From the NCBI RefSeq assembly GCF_003952365.1, contig NZ_CP034443.1, forward strand, positions 2,349,001 to 2,413,000: 64,000 nt of DNA. Reading direction: 5' to 3'. Each line of letters begins with the position of its first letter. Position 1 is the first letter of the stretch. Origin of the DNA: Mesorhizobium sp. M9A.F.Ca.ET.002.03.1.2 (lineage in GTDB: Bacteria; Pseudomonadota; Alphaproteobacteria; Rhizobiales; Rhizobiaceae). Shown here piece by piece: positions 18,572 to 28,633 of the stretch. Both the position numbers and the translations under genes were made by a program. The notes under the pieces were generated by a model. It ran no database searches. It was not told the origin of the DNA and saw nothing but the letters and a program-made list of their open reading frames with translations.

Positions 18572-20491
18572 ATGGCCCTTACCAATGCTGGTAACGAGGC
18601 AGAACCTGTCGAACAATCGAGCCATTCTGAGGTCGAGCAGCACAGCACCAAGGTGCTGATGCTGGGCGCGTTGGGCGTGGTTTACGGCGATATCGGCACC
18701 AGCCCGATCTATGCATTCCGAGAGGCGTTGCACGCATCGGCCGGTGGCAACGTCGCCAACCGTGGCGACATCCTCGGCGTACTCTCGCTGATCATCTGGT
18801 CGCTGACGATCACCGTCACCATCAAATACATCATGTTCGTGCTCCGTGCCGACAATCGCGGCGAGGGCGGGGTGCTGTCGCTGATGGCGCTGGCGCGCAA
18901 CAGTTTCCCGACGCGCTCGGCGGTGATCCTCGGCATCGGCATTGTCGGCGCGGCGCTTTTTTTCGGCGACGCAGTCATTACGCCGGCGATCTCGGTGCTG
19001 TCGGCGGTCGAAGGTATGAATGTCGTCACGCCGACCTTCCAGCCCTATGTGGTGCCGCTGACACTGGCCATTCTGGCGGTCGTGTTTGCGGTACAGCGGT
19101 TTGGCACCGGCGGCGTAGGATTGGTGTTCGGGCCCGTTACCGCGCTGTGGTTCCTGGCCATCGGCCTTTCCGGCCTCAACCACATCATGGACGACCCGGA
19201 AATCCTGCTGGCAATCAGCCCGCATTATATCGTGTCATTCCTGATCAACTCGCCCGAAGTCGCCTTCGTCACGGTTGGTGCGGTTTTTCTCGCCGTCACC
19301 GGCGCTGAGGCGCTCTATGCCGACCTCGGCCATTTCGGGCGCAAGCCGATCGTGCTTGCCTGGCTGGCCATCGTGTTTCCTTGCCTGTTGCTCAACTATG
19401 TCGGGCAAGGCGCCTTCGTGCTGGCGAATGGCGGTGTCGTCGGTCATCCCTTCTTCGAGATGAACGAAGGCCGGATGCTTATCCCGATGGTGGTGCTGGC
19501 GACGGCGGCGACCGTGATCGCCAGCCAGGCGGTGATCTCCGGCGCTTTCTCGCTGACCAGGCAAGCAGTGCAGCTCAACATGCTGCCGCGCCTGGAAATC
19601 CTGCATACGTCGGAAAGACAATCCGGCCAGATCTATATGCCGCGCGTCAACATGCTACTGGCGCTCGTGGTGATGCTGCTGGTGGTCGGCTTTGGCGAAT
19701 CTAGCAAGCTTGCCTCGGCCTACGGCATTTCGGTGACAGGCAACATGCTGGTGACGAACATACTGCTTTATGTCGTCATGACGCGCATCTGGAAATGGCC
19801 GCTCGGCGTCGCGATAGCCTTAATGGCGGTGTTCGTCTTCATCGATACCGGCTTCTTTGCAGCCAACATCGTCAAGGTATTCGAAGGCGGCTGGGCCTCG
19901 CTTGCCATTGCCGCAGTGATCGTGATGACCATGTGGACTTGGATAAGAGGCACCAGGTATCTATTCGACAAGACGCGCAGGAACGAGATTCCGCTCGATT
20001 CCCTTGCAGGCAATCTGTTGAAGAGGAAACCGCAGCTGATGTCCGGTACGGCCGTGTTCCTGACCAGCGATCCCGCCAGCGCGCCGACCGCGTTGATGCA
20101 CAGCCTGAAGCACTACAAGGTGCTGCACGAACAGAATGTCATCCTCTCGGTGGTGACGGCGCAACAACCCGTCGTGCCCGACAGTGACCGGGTCAAGATG
20201 GAAACGATCAACGAGCTGTTCATGCGGGTGACGCTGACCTTCGGCTATATGGAGCAGCCCAATATCCCGCGCGCGCTGGCGATCTGCCGCAAGCAGGGCT
20301 GGAAGTTCGACATCATGACGACCTCTTTCTTCCTGTCGCGGCGCTCGCTCAAGGCCTCGCCCAATTCCGGCATGCCGGTCTGGCAGGACAAGCTGTTCAT
20401 CGGGCTGGCGCGCACGGCGGCCGACGCAACGGAATATTTCCAGATCCCGACCGGACGCGTCGTCGAGATCGGAACACAGGTGGCGATTTAG
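18572..20491 (+). CDS. kup: Low-affinity potassium transport system protein Kup
   Basis: This 639-residue K+ uptake permease of the KUP/HAK/KT family has about twelve membrane spans and a cytoplasmic C-terminal domain from about residue 460. The diagnostic [20 protein letters not shown] lies near residue 33 and includes the pore-lining GDIGTSP motif. ATG 18572 is preferred because GGGAG lies eight bases before it; the in-frame ATG at 18557 is possible. The gene stands alone. Confidence 0.93.
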   Translation: MALTNAGNEAEPVEQSSHSEVEQHSTKVLMLGALGVVYGDIGTSPIYAFREALHASAGGNVANRGDILGVLSLIIWSLTITVTIKYIMFVLRADNRGEGGVLSLMALARNSFPTRSAVILGIGIVGAALFFGDAVITPAISVLSAVEGMNVVTPTFQPYVVPLTLAILAVVFAVQRFGTGGVGLVFGPVTALWFLAIGLSGLNHIMDDPEILLAISPHYIVSFLINSPEVAFVTVGAVFLAVTGAEALYADLGHFGRKPIVLAWLAIVFPCLLLNYVGQGAFVLANGGVVGHPFFEMNEGRMLIPMVVLATAATVIASQAVISGAFSLTRQAVQLNMLPRLEILHTSERQSGQIYMPRVNMLLALVVMLLVVGFGESSKLASAYGISVTGNMLVTNILLYVVMTRIWKWPLGVAIALMAVFVFIDTGFFAANIVKVFEGGWASLAIAAVIVMTMWTWIRGTRYLFDKTRRNEIPLDSLAGNLLKRKPQLMSGTAVFLTSDPASAPTALMHSLKHYKVLHEQNVILSVVTAQQPVVPDSDRVKMETINELFMRVTLTFGYMEQPNIPRALAICRKQGWKFDIMTTSFFLSRRSLKASPNSGMPVWQDKLFIGLARTAADATEYFQIPTGRVVEIGTQVAI

Positions 20492-20555
20492 TGCATGCCG
20501 CAGTTCAGCAGCTGAGAAGCCACTTGAGCGTGTCCATAGAAAGCGCCTCACTGAA

Positions 20556-20584
20556 TACCAAACATCCCCATCCTCTGTTTGGTA
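20556..20584. repeat. Inverted repeat downstream of kup
   Basis: TACCAAACA (20556-20564) pairs perfectly with TGTTTGGTA (20576-20584) around an 11-nt loop. It lies 65 bp after the kup stop and has no T run, so it may be a processing or pausing site rather than a standard terminator. The surrounding 298 bp hold no gene. Confidence 0.45.
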
Positions 20585-20789
20585 CGTTTCCAACTCTTGA
20601 TATCTTGGAATTGACCAAGGATCGCTGCTTGGGTTCTGTCTCGGGAGGCGCGACTTCGGTGAGCAGAACTCTAGCAGCCCTTTCCCAGACTCTCCGCATG
20701 AATCGGAGTAGCCTGCTTCCATCGGCGATTTACATGTGGCATCGCCGTTGAGCGACGGCCACCCTTCCGCCCTAATGGGAGGAACAGCT

Positions 20790-21026
20790 ATGGTCAGTAA
20801 CACCAGCTCAATGAGTGGCATTGCCTATCCCAGCGACCTGGCTTTGTTGAAGCAGGTCTTTGATCGTGTCTGCGCCGAGGCAGGTATCTCCGTTAGTAGC
20901 ATGCAGGCGGAGCGCCTGAGCGTGAGCGTAATGGCACTGTTCTCGGACGGCGAGTTCGATGAGGCCGTTCTTTATGAACGCCTTAAGCTTGATGCCCGCT
21001 CCTTGCCCAGAACGGGCAGCGTATGA
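20790..21026 (+). CDS. Small conserved-looking hypothetical protein
   Basis: This 78-residue soluble protein begins MVSNTSSMSGIAYPSDLALL. GGGAGG precedes the ATG at 20790. It looks alpha-helical, with a ...LKQVFDRVCAEAGISVSSMQ... helix-turn pattern. It overlaps the next small frame by ATGA, implying a two-gene unit. I do not recognise the family. Confidence 0.55.
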   Translation: MVSNTSSMSGIAYPSDLALLKQVFDRVCAEAGISVSSMQAERLSVSVMALFSDGEFDEAVLYERLKLDARSLPRTGSV

Positions 21027-21145
21027 CCTCCGATCATCAGGAAGTCCTCACGAGCCTTGTAGCTCGTTATGAAACCGTAGTGTCGATACAGGACCGGATC
21101 GTTGAGCACGACCGGCGTTTCGGGCCTAGCATCCGAATTGGATGA
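21023..21145 (+). CDS. Very small hypothetical protein overlapping the previous gene
   Basis: A 40-codon frame (MTSDHQEVLTSLVARYETVV...) starts at an ATGA overlap with the preceding gene and stops 30-60 bp before the IS21 remnant. It may be complete or cut short by the insertion. The helical composition is plausible for a real protein, but no family is recognised. Confidence 0.3.
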   Translation: MTSDHQEVLTSLVARYETVVSIQDRIVEHDRRFGPSIRIG

Positions 21146-21173
21146 AGTCCTACTGGAGCGGCTGCTCGTCTCG

Positions 21174-21803
21174 TTACGGAAGGCCCGCGTCGCCCTGGAG
21201 CTGGGCGGTGATCAGGGTGGATTTGCGGCGATAGCGTTCCTCGACGATTTCGAACAGATGGAAGCGCTGTTGGTCGGTGAGGCTGTGAGTTCCGAAGTCA
21301 TCGAGGATGAGCAGTTGCGCGCGGGTGAGTTTGTCGATGAGGCGTGGGAAGCGGCCATCGAGACGAGCGAGCGCCAAATCCTCGAACAGGCGCGGCACGC
21401 GCACATAGAGCACGGAATGATCGAGCCGTGCCGCTTGCCGTCCGAAGGCGCAGGCCAGCCACGACTTGCCGGTTCCGGTCTGGCCGGTGACGATCAGGTT
21501 CTCATGAGTTTTCAGCCATTTGCCCTGGGCGAGCGCCATGGTGCTGCGCCGGTCGAGTCCGCGCGGCGCGGCAAAGTCGATGTCCTCGATGCAGGCTTCG
21601 GGAAAGCGCAGCCTGGCTGAGGCGAGCCGGTTCCGGACGCGCTTGTCGGCCCGCATGGCGACCTCGCGGTCGAGCATCAGGCCGAGCCACTCGTCACGGC
21701 TGAGTTCGTTGGCGTTGTTGCGTTCGGCCAGTTCGCGCCAGGCGGCAGCCATGCCGGCCAGACCGAGGGCCTGCATCTGGTCGAGGGTAGGGTTCGTCAG
21801 CAT
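21174..21803 (-). CDS. istB: IstB-like ATPase of the IS21 remnant (C-terminally altered)
   Basis: This 209-residue frame begins [20 protein letters not shown]. It has Walker [11 protein letters not shown] and Walker B LLILDDFG, the AAA+ helper ATPase of IS21 transposition. It loses homology after [11 protein letters not shown] and ends QGDAGLP instead of the usual tail, so it is truncated. The frame is continuous with the istA tail upstream without a stop between them, which is unusual and may come from decay. Confidence 0.75.
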   Translation of the reverse strand: MLTNPTLDQMQALGLAGMAAAWRELAERNNANELSRDEWLGLMLDREVAMRADKRVRNRLASARLRFPEACIEDIDFAAPRGLDRRSTMALAQGKWLKTHENLIVTGQTGTGKSWLACAFGRQAARLDHSVLYVRVPRLFEDLALARLDGRFPRLIDKLTRAQLLILDDFGTHSLTDQQRFHLFEIVEERYRRKSTLITAQLQGDAGLP

Positions 21804-23185
21804 TCTTTCTTTTTCCTTCACGGTAATAGGTGGAGCCGCGGATGTTGGCGTCTGGGGTGTCGGCTTTGCCGGTTCTGCGGAGCTGGCCCGGTCGAGGCCG
21901 GCTTTGAGGATGGCGGTGACGGAGGAGTAGGCGATCGCGTTGATCAGCAGCGCCCGCTCGCAGGCGGCATCGAGACGCTCCGGCCCATAGCGCGGCGCCA
22001 GCGACAGGATGCCCATGGCCGAGCGATATCCCTGTTCCGGATGCGGCCGGTCGCGCATCATGCGCTCGACCAGGATGGCGGCGTTGGGGCCGATCCTGGC
22101 CGCCCTGCTGATCAGGCTGGCCGGCGTGGTGTTGGCGTAGCGCTGGTGCGCCTTGGGCATGTGTTCGTTGACGGTGACATGGCCGGAACGCTGTGAGCGA
22201 CGGACATGGCTGGCGACACGCTGGTGATCGTGGAAGATCTCGACCACTCGATGCGTGAGCCGCACCTCGACGGTGCGCCCGATCAGCCGGTGCGGCACCG
22301 AGTAAAAGGTCTTGTCGACCTCGACATGGTAGTCAGGATGGACCTTCGCCGACTTCCACTCGGCGTATTCGAACGGTGCCGCCGGCAGCGGCTTCAAGGC
22401 AGCCGCTCGATCTCCCCGAACAGTTCGCGGCGGCTTTGGCCGACATGGCGCATCGGCCGGTTGTTCAGCTCCTCGAGCAGTTCGGCGATCGCCGCGTTGA
22501 GCTCGGCGATCGAGAAGAAGGATCGGTTCCTCAGCCGCGCCAGAATCCAGCGCTCGACAATCAGCACCGCGCCTTCGACCTTGCCCTTGTCGCGCGGCTT
22601 GCGGCTGCGGGTCGGCAGGATGGTGGTGTCGTAATGCTCGGCCATCGCGGCAAAGGTCGCGTTCAGCGTCGGCTCGAACCACAGCGTCTTGACGACACCG
22701 GCCTTCAGGTTGTCGCACACGATCGCTCTGGTGACGCCGCCGAAGAAGGCGAGCGCTCGCACCTGGCCCTCGATCCAGTCCGGCAGCTTCTGGCTGGAGC
22801 TGGCAAAGGCGAAGGTCAGATTGGAGGCGCCCAGCACCGCGACAAAAATGTGCGCCGGGTAAATGATGCCGGTCGCCGGATCGATCACCGGCACCGTCTG
22901 CCCGGCATAGTCCGTCTGCATCACCGCGCCCGCCGCATGCCGGTTGCGGAATGTCGCGCTCGTCCGGCGCTCGAAAGCGGCGAAGTGCTCGCAGAACCAG
23001 GTGTAGCCGTAGCCGTCGGGGTTGGCGGCGCGATACTCCTGCCACAACAGCGTCAGCGTCACCCCCTTGCGCTTCAACTCCCTGGCGATCAGCGCAAAGT
23101 TCGGTTCGCTTAGGTCTTGCGGCGGACGACCGGCACGGCCAAACAGCAGCCGCTCAAGTGTCGCGTCGTCGTGCGATATCGCTGG
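21804..23185 (-). pseudogene. istA: IstA-like transposase, truncated and frameshifted
   Basis: Reading leftwards, [20 protein letters not shown] starts the recognisable part, followed by the DDE-type integrase core ([28 protein letters not shown]). A one-base loss near 22397 shifts the frame: ...[10 protein letters not shown] continues as [17 protein letters not shown] in the next frame. The N-terminal HTH (about 45 residues) is absent. Transposition activity is therefore unlikely. Confidence 0.75.
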
Positions 23186-23196
23186 CTCGCCTCGTG

Positions 23197-23590
23197 ACCG
23201 ATCGGGATAGGAGCGATGCAGTCTTTCTGGGGCGGATGAAGGAACCTTTGACACGGTTCGGAATACACCGCGTCGTGACGCAATATGCCGCCATGGCGAG
23301 AAAAACCGTGCCGACCGTGGCCACGAAGCGCGTCAGGCCGTGGCCACGAAGCGCGTCAGCCCCATACGATTCGTCACACGACAGCCGTCCACCTCCTGCG
23401 TGCCGGCGTCGATATCGACACGATCCGCGCCTGGCTCGGCCATGTGTCGTTGGACACCACGCACATCTACGCCGAGGTTGATCTGGAAATGAAGGCAAAG
23501 GCGTTGGCCAAGGTTGAAGTCAGCGGCTTGAAAGAGCCCCCACGGCAGCGATCTCTGCCGTCATTAATGGCATTCCTGAAAGCCCTGTAG
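23197..23590 (+). pseudogene. C-terminal fragment of a tyrosine recombinase
   Basis: The stretch GRMKEPLTRFGIHRVVTQYA, then PHTIRHTTAVHLLRAGVDID and WLGHVSLDTTHIYAEVD, is the catalytic half of a XerC-like integrase, with HxxR, the W-x-G-H box and the nucleophile Tyr. The N-terminal half is replaced by the IS21 remnant. A 23-bp tandem duplication shifts the frame between the two blocks. The tail MKAKALAKVEVSGLKE matches plasmid and island-type integrases. Confidence 0.75.
23315..23359 (+). repeat. 23-bp tandem duplication inside the recombinase fragment
   Basis: The unit ccgtggccacgaagcgcgtcagg (given here as ccgtggccacg plus aagcgcgtcagg) occurs at 23315-23337 and again at 23338-23359. Its length is not a multiple of three, so it breaks the recombinase frame. 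It looks like a slippage duplication. Confidence 0.85.
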
Positions 23591-23699
23591 CGAACTACCA
23601 TCGCCGTTCTTCTTATGTGGCGGCTTGGGCCAAGGAAATCACTGACATCCTTGGCTCATCCCCCGGAGACGCAACATAAATTTGGCCGCAACATAACAG

Positions 23700-24074
23700 G
23701 TGAAGTGTTATGCCGAACATATTAGCCGCTTCTGCGAACTCTTTCGCAGTTTCGAGCAGCGGCTTTCGCCGATGATGCGCCAGGAGCATGCGGCCGGCGA
23801 CAAGGTCTTCGTCGACTATTCCGGCAAGAAGATCCCGATTGTTGATCGCAAGACCGGTGAGATCCGCGAGGCAGAGATCTTCGTGGCAGTGCTCGGCGCA
23901 TCCAGCTTCACCTTTGCGGAGGCAACTTGGACGCAAACGCTCCCGGACTGGATCGGCTCGCATGTCCGGATGTTTCGTTTCTTCGGAGGCGTTCCCCGGC
24001 TGATCGTTCCCGACAATCTGAAGTCGGGCGTCAGCAGCGCCAGCTTCTACGACCCCGAGATCAACCGCAGCTAG
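23700..24074 (+). pseudogene. istA: Second IS21-type IstA fragment
   Basis: A 124-residue frame in the opposite direction to the first IS21 remnant carries the central DDE region: [51 protein letters not shown]. It ends abruptly at DPEINRS. Both termini of the transposase and any istB are absent. It is a different IS21 subgroup from the 21-23 kb copy by sequence. Confidence 0.75.
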
Positions 24075-24315
24075 GGGAGGGGATTTCGTTGACCATCGGC
24101 CGGCAGAGGAGCGGGCCGAGCGTTTCGTGACATGACCGAACGGAATTTCGTCCGGCTGCGCAAAAAGGTGCCCTGTCGAGACTTACTTGTTAGCAGGGAC
24201 GAACTCGTGAAGAGTTAAACGACTGATAAGGCAACATTATCATTCGTTTTATGATGCCGACAAGCACAGCGCTTTCTGCGCAAATAGATTGCTAAAAGCG
24301 CCGTCATGACTCATC

Positions 24316-25346
24316 GTGCTTGCGATGATTCTGCGACCCAACCCCTCTCTGTCTCGCCGTGGCGTGCTTGGCGGCGCCTCTTCGATCGCACCGATGGCAA
24401 CGGTGCCGACCTGGGTTGCGCGGGGCCGCCCTCGACACCCAAACGGTTGCGGGACAAGGCATCGAGGACATTGCAGTCACGGCCGGCGCCGCCATCGGCG
24501 CGCTCGATGCGGTGGTCCGCCGGCAGGAGCGGTGGGCCGGCGCCTGGCGGCAGCGCCTGGCGCTTTCGGCGGCTGCGGTCACGGCACGGCAGGCAGGGCG
24601 CGTCGAGGACGAAGCGGCCTTGCGCGATGCCGTATTGCTCACAAGACCGGGCGGCAATGTCGGTCCCGCCGGCCTTTTCTTTCTTGCTTGGCGGCGGCTG
24701 GCATCTCGGCCAGCGGACGATCTGCTAACGGAGAAAAATGTCGCGGCGGTGCTGGAAGATCTAGGTCTCACGCTCAACGATGAGGCGGTCAGCGATCTGA
24801 CGGACGATCTGCGACAGCTTGCCGCCAACACCGGCACGGTCGAAACGCTGGTCGGGGCCTTCGCGGCCGCGGAGCGTTACGGCCTCCGGCGCGTTCTCGG
24901 AGCCTGGCTTGCCGATGTCTTGCTCGCGCAGCGGCTAGGCTGGACACATGCAATCCCTTTGTTGGGCGCCAAAGCGACCTTAGTTGTGGGTACGTGCCGG
25001 GCGCGTCGACCAGTGACTGCCGCTCTGGCTGCCGGCGCCGAAACGGAAGCCGATTGGGCCAAAAGCCTGCTGGCCGCGCAGGCGCGCGCTGCGCTGCGCG
25101 CCATTGATCTTTTCGCCGAACTTGAGCGCCGGGCGGACCGGCTGCTTGCGGTTGCGCCGAAACTCAGGGCCAAGGCGGCGGACGTCGTCGTGGAAAAAGC
25201 TGCTCTCTGACGACGCGATCGTCGCCTCAGAACAAATCGCCGGCATGAGCGATCGCGGCCTGCGCCGCCTGTTCGACCGGCTGGTCGAGCTCGGTGCCGT
25301 GCGTGAATTGTCCGGCCGCGCTACCTTCCGCATCTACGGGCTGTGA
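24316..25346 (+). pseudogene. DUF1403-family protein with frameshifts
   Basis: Most of the sequence lies in one frame (24359-25210) with the DUF1403 core ...TAGAAIGALDAVVRRQERWA then GAWRQRLALSAAA. The N-terminus (VPTWVARGRP) is in another frame near 24400. The C-terminus (LLSDDAIVASEQIAGMSDRG to FRIYGL) is in a third, joined at an A5 run near 25194 where one extra A explains the shift. The family is common on rhizobial plasmids and islands and usually precedes scpB, as here. Function is unknown. Confidence 0.65.
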
Positions 25347-26044
25347 AGACAATGGCGGAGAGTGCACGTAGGCGAGGAGGGAGCCGGCCAGATGACCGTC
25401 GATCAGCTGACCAGCTGTTTGACCGGGAACTGGATCATCTGCCGCCGGAAGCGCGTTGGCGTGAATGGATGCACCGGGTCGAAGCAACGATCTTCGCCGC
25501 TAGCGAGCCGGTCGACCGCGAAATGCTCGCCCGCATCGTCGGGAAAAGCTGCAGCATTGATCTTCTCATCGACGACATCCGCGAGGAGCTGCGCGGCCGC
25601 CCTTACGATCTGGTTTCGGTCGCCGGCGGCTGGAAACATTTGACCCGGCCTGCCTATGCAGACGCCATCCGTGCTGCTGTAGGTGGAAGTGGGAAGACGG
25701 CCGACCTTACGCAGTCGGAGGTTTTGGTGCTGATGTGCATCGGCTACTTCCAGCCGATCACCCGCGCCGAACTGTCGTCTTTCTTCGGCAACGAGATCAG
25801 TCGCGATTTTATTGGTCATCTGCGCGGTGCCGGCCTGATCGCTTCCGGTCCGCGCAGCCCAACGCCGGGCGCGCCCTACACCTATGTGACGACAAAAGAA
25901 TTCCTGCTGGAGTTCGGGCTCGACACGCTGCGCGACCTGCCGGATTTCGAAGCCCTCGAGGACGCTGGACTGCTCTCGAAGGAGAAGCTACTCGCAGGTG
26001 ATATCATGCCAGGATTATACAACGACGAGGAAGAGCATGCTTAG
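25343..26044 (+). CDS. scpB: ScpB-like segregation/condensation protein
   Basis: This protein of about 233 residues has two winged-helix domains typical of ScpB, the kleisin-associated subunit of the Smc-Scp complex (EATIFAASEPVDREMLARIV in the first, LTQSEVLVLMCIGYFQPITR in the second). It starts at GTG 25343, overlapping the end of the DUF1403 frame, or ATG 25352. In this island context it is an accessory ScpB next to DUF1403 with no ScpA or Smc nearby, so it may not serve the main chromosome. Confidence 0.75.
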   Translation: MKTMAESARRRGGSRPDDRRSADQLFDRELDHLPPEARWREWMHRVEATIFAASEPVDREMLARIVGKSCSIDLLIDDIREELRGRPYDLVSVAGGWKHLTRPAYADAIRAAVGGSGKTADLTQSEVLVLMCIGYFQPITRAELSSFFGNEISRDFIGHLRGAGLIASGPRSPTPGAPYTYVTTKEFLLEFGLDTLRDLPDFEALEDAGLLSKEKLLAGDIMPGLYNDEEEHA

Positions 26045-26189
26045 CGTCGGCACTGATGAATAATACGCTGCCTGGCCGGTGGCCGCAGTTCGCGGCGTCC
26101 TCAACAGGATCTACGACCGGGGTTCGCGAGATGACGTGAGGAGACGCTGTCGGGCGTGGGGCGTTGCCTAGAAAATGGTGGGGGGAAAT

Positions 26190-26429
26190 ATGCCTGTAGC
26201 TCGTATTGAACGTGTCATTGGCGGTTTGGTAACCGCGTGGGCCGAGCCCGGTTCTGATGGCTACTTTGCCTGCCATCACTTTGGATCTAACGTGCATCCA
26301 GCCCACCTCTCCAGTTTGGATGAGGTGGCGGATTTCCTACGTTCGCATCTCGGCAGCGGTGTTCGCATGAACCCCGGCTGGGTCAAGATTGTACGGAACA
26401 TCCACATCGATGGGGTTTTGCTCCGCTGA
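26190..26429 (+). CDS. Small hypothetical protein upstream of the Qat operon
   Basis: This 79-residue protein begins MPVARIERVIGGLVTAWAEP. A G-rich ribosome-binding site (GGGGGGAAAT) precedes the ATG. It looks like a compact alpha/beta protein with the ...DEVADFLRSH... helix. No family is recognised and it is not obviously linked to the Qat genes 313 bp downstream. Confidence 0.45.
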   Translation: MPVARIERVIGGLVTAWAEPGSDGYFACHHFGSNVHPAHLSSLDEVADFLRSHLGSGVRMNPGWVKIVRNIHIDGVLLR

Positions 26430-26644
26430 TCGGCGCGAGCCGTTCTGGAGAGCCAAAAACGCCGGTGGCGGTGAATGATGGGTCACTCGCAGGCGCGCTG
26501 CCTGGTGTGAAGTTGTATCCATCGAGAGTGCTATTTAAGCCGCCGGACGGACCCTGGATAAGCAAATCATCCCAAGAAAAATCCTAGACAAATCATGAGA
26601 CGGCGCTTCTAATTGCTGAGCCGACCGAAATAGCGGGTTGCGCA

Positions 26645-26707
26645 TGTCTCTCAGTGCTTTGGGGGTTATTGCGAGAGACAGATTGCAATTCTGAACTCTG
26701 TTATAAC
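26645..26707 (+). promoter_or_regulatory. Inverted repeat and possible -10 upstream of qatA
   Basis: TGTCTCTC (26645-26652) pairs perfectly with GAGAGACA (26673-26680). A TATAAC -10-like element follows at 26702-26707, 36 bp before the qatA start, with no good -35. The palindrome is well placed to bind a regulator of the Qat operon. The 313-bp gap 26430-26742 holds nothing else recognised. Confidence 0.4.
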
Positions 26708-26742
26708 GGCAAGGATACCCAGGGTTTGGGGGAGGGGATTTC

Positions 26743-28632
26743 GTGATTATCGCGGATAATGAAACCGCCATCGACTACCTGTATTACGAGACGGTCGCTA
26801 AAACGGTCGTCAAGCTGATCAGGCAGAAGTCGAAGGAACCGTTGACGATCGGGTTGCACGGCGACTGGGGAGCGGGCAAATCCAGCACGCTGCTGATGAT
26901 TGAGTCGGCATTCAAGGGACAGACAGACACCCTGTGTGTCCGGTTCAACGGCTGGCTGTTTGAGGGATACGACGACGCGAAGGCGGTGCTGATCGAGACG
27001 ATCGTCGCAGCCCTCCTCAAGGAGAGGTCCGGGATCGCCAAGGTGGCGGACAAGGCCTGGGACGTCCTGAAGGCCGTCAACTGGATGAAGGCCGCCCGCA
27101 CCGCAGGCAGCCTGGCGTTCACCATGGCGACCGGGATCCCCGGTCCGGACCTGATCCAGGGGATTGGTTCGATCGCGGGCAAGGTGATTAGCGATCCCAA
27201 GGCCTACCTGACCGGCGACGTGTTCAACAAGGTCATGGACGGTGCGGCGGAGCATTTTAAGGAGGCCGCACCTTCCGAGACGACGCCGCAACGGATGCAC
27301 GCCTTTCGCGAAGACTTCGAGGAGCTGCTGGAGCGCGCCAAGGTCGACCGGCTGATCGTCTTGATCGACGACCTCGATCGATGCCTCCCGCAGACGGCGA
27401 TCGCCACGCTGGAGGCTATCCGCCTGTTCTTGTTCGTGCCGAACGCGGCGTTCGTCATCGCCGCTGACGAGGGCATGATTGAATATGCCGTGCGCAACCA
27501 CTTTCCCGATCTCCCGGCGGCGGCGGGGCCTACAAGCTACGCGCGCAACTACTTGGAAAAACTGATCCAGGTTCCGTTCCGCATGCCGGCACTTGGCGCG
27601 TCGGAGACCTTGGTCTATCTCACCTTGCTGCTCTATCTGGCCTCCGGCGTCAGCGACAGTTCGGTGGAGTTCAAGAGCCTGCTCGAGGTGGCGCGCAAGG
27701 CCTTGCAGCGGCCCTGGCTGGGCACCGGCTTCGACCGAGACAAAATCAAGGCGAGGCTGGGGTCCATACCCTCCGATCTGGATGCCGCCCTGCAGCTTGC
27801 GGCGGAGATTACGCCGATCCTAACCGAGGGCGCCCACGGCAATCCCCGGCAGATCAAACGCTTCGTCAACACCATGGCCCTGCGCGTCGAGATCGCCAGC
27901 GAGCGCGGCTTCCAGGACGATATCAAGCAATCCGTCTTGGCCAAGCTGATGTTGGCGGAGCGATTCGCCCCGGAACTGTTCAACGCGATCGCCCGCGACG
28001 CGTCCGCTGACGGCTCCAAGACCATCTCGATCCTCGAGCGGAAGGTGACCTCGAAGGGTGGCAAGGACGCCGATGATGATCCCATGGCCGACTGGCCCAA
28101 CATCGAGTGGGTCAAGCGCTGGGCGGCGATCACCCCGCCGCTGAACGGCATCGACCTGCGGCCCTACGTGTTTGTCAGCCGCGACCGCAGGACGTCCGCC
28201 GGCATCGGTGTCGCCGGCGGCCCCGTGGAAGCCATGATCGAGCGGCTGGCGACGTCGACTCTCGGCGTCACGCAGGTGACGAAGGCCGAGGTGGCTGCGC
28301 TCACGCCCGAAGATGCCAACCGGGTGTTCCAGGGCCTCGTGACGAAGATTGATCAGACCGAAGATCTCGGCAAACGGCCGCCGGCGGCCGAGGGTCTGGC
28401 GCGCCTTTGCGGAGACCGGCCGGAACTGCGCGAACCGCTGGTTGCATTCCTCGGACGACTGCCGGTGAGCAAGATCGGCGGGTGGGTGGTTAGCGGCTGG
28501 GGTGTGGCGGTTGAGGGTCCGCAGGCGCAAGAGTTCGCCGAGCTCGTGGGAGAGTGGGCAACGCAGACCTCGAACAAGCCACTGAGCGTCGTCGCGTCGC
28601 TGCAGCTGAACCCGAAGTCGAAGAGAAAGTAA
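26743..28632 (+). CDS. qatA: QatA: KAP-family P-loop NTPase of the Qat defence system
   Basis: This 629-residue KAP-type STAND-related NTPase has Walker A GDWGAGKSS near residue 40 and Walker B LIVLIDDLDRC near 203. A hydrophobic stretch after the P-loop (AGSLAFTMATGIPGPDLIQG) may insert into or touch the membrane, as in other KAP proteins. It is the first gene of qatABCD, reported as antiphage by Gao et al. 2020. The GTG start at 26743 is preceded by GGGGGAGGGG. The stop is one base before qatB. It probably couples NTP hydrolysis to the QatB/C/D effectors; the mechanism is inferred. Confidence 0.9.
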   Translation: MIIADNETAIDYLYYETVAKTVVKLIRQKSKEPLTIGLHGDWGAGKSSTLLMIESAFKGQTDTLCVRFNGWLFEGYDDAKAVLIETIVAALLKERSGIAKVADKAWDVLKAVNWMKAARTAGSLAFTMATGIPGPDLIQGIGSIAGKVISDPKAYLTGDVFNKVMDGAAEHFKEAAPSETTPQRMHAFREDFEELLERAKVDRLIVLIDDLDRCLPQTAIATLEAIRLFLFVPNAAFVIAADEGMIEYAVRNHFPDLPAAAGPTSYARNYLEKLIQVPFRMPALGASETLVYLTLLLYLASGVSDSSVEFKSLLEVARKALQRPWLGTGFDRDKIKARLGSIPSDLDAALQLAAEITPILTEGAHGNPRQIKRFVNTMALRVEIASERGFQDDIKQSVLAKLMLAERFAPELFNAIARDASADGSKTISILERKVTSKGGKDADDDPMADWPNIEWVKRWAAITPPLNGIDLRPYVFVSRDRRTSAGIGVAGGPVEAMIERLATSTLGVTQVTKAEVAALTPEDANRVFQGLVTKIDQTEDLGKRPPAAEGLARLCGDRPELREPLVAFLGRLPVSKIGGWVVSGWGVAVEGPQAQEFAELVGEWATQTSNKPLSVVASLQLNPKSKRK

Positions 28633-28633
28633 C

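Larger units (their letters stand above)
21174..23185 (-). mobile_element. IS21-family insertion sequence remnant
   Basis: A leftward istA-istB pair with both outer ends missing: istB loses its last 40-50 codons near 21210 and istA lacks its N-terminal HTH beyond about 23185. No terminal inverted repeats or target duplication are seen. The right end abuts a broken tyrosine recombinase. Confidence 0.8.

Noticed and set aside
24074..26744. 16-bp match GGGGAGGGGATTTCGT at 24074 and before qatA at 26729
   Set aside because: A single 16-bp match in 64 kb of GC-rich DNA is within chance and has no symmetry; not called an att site.
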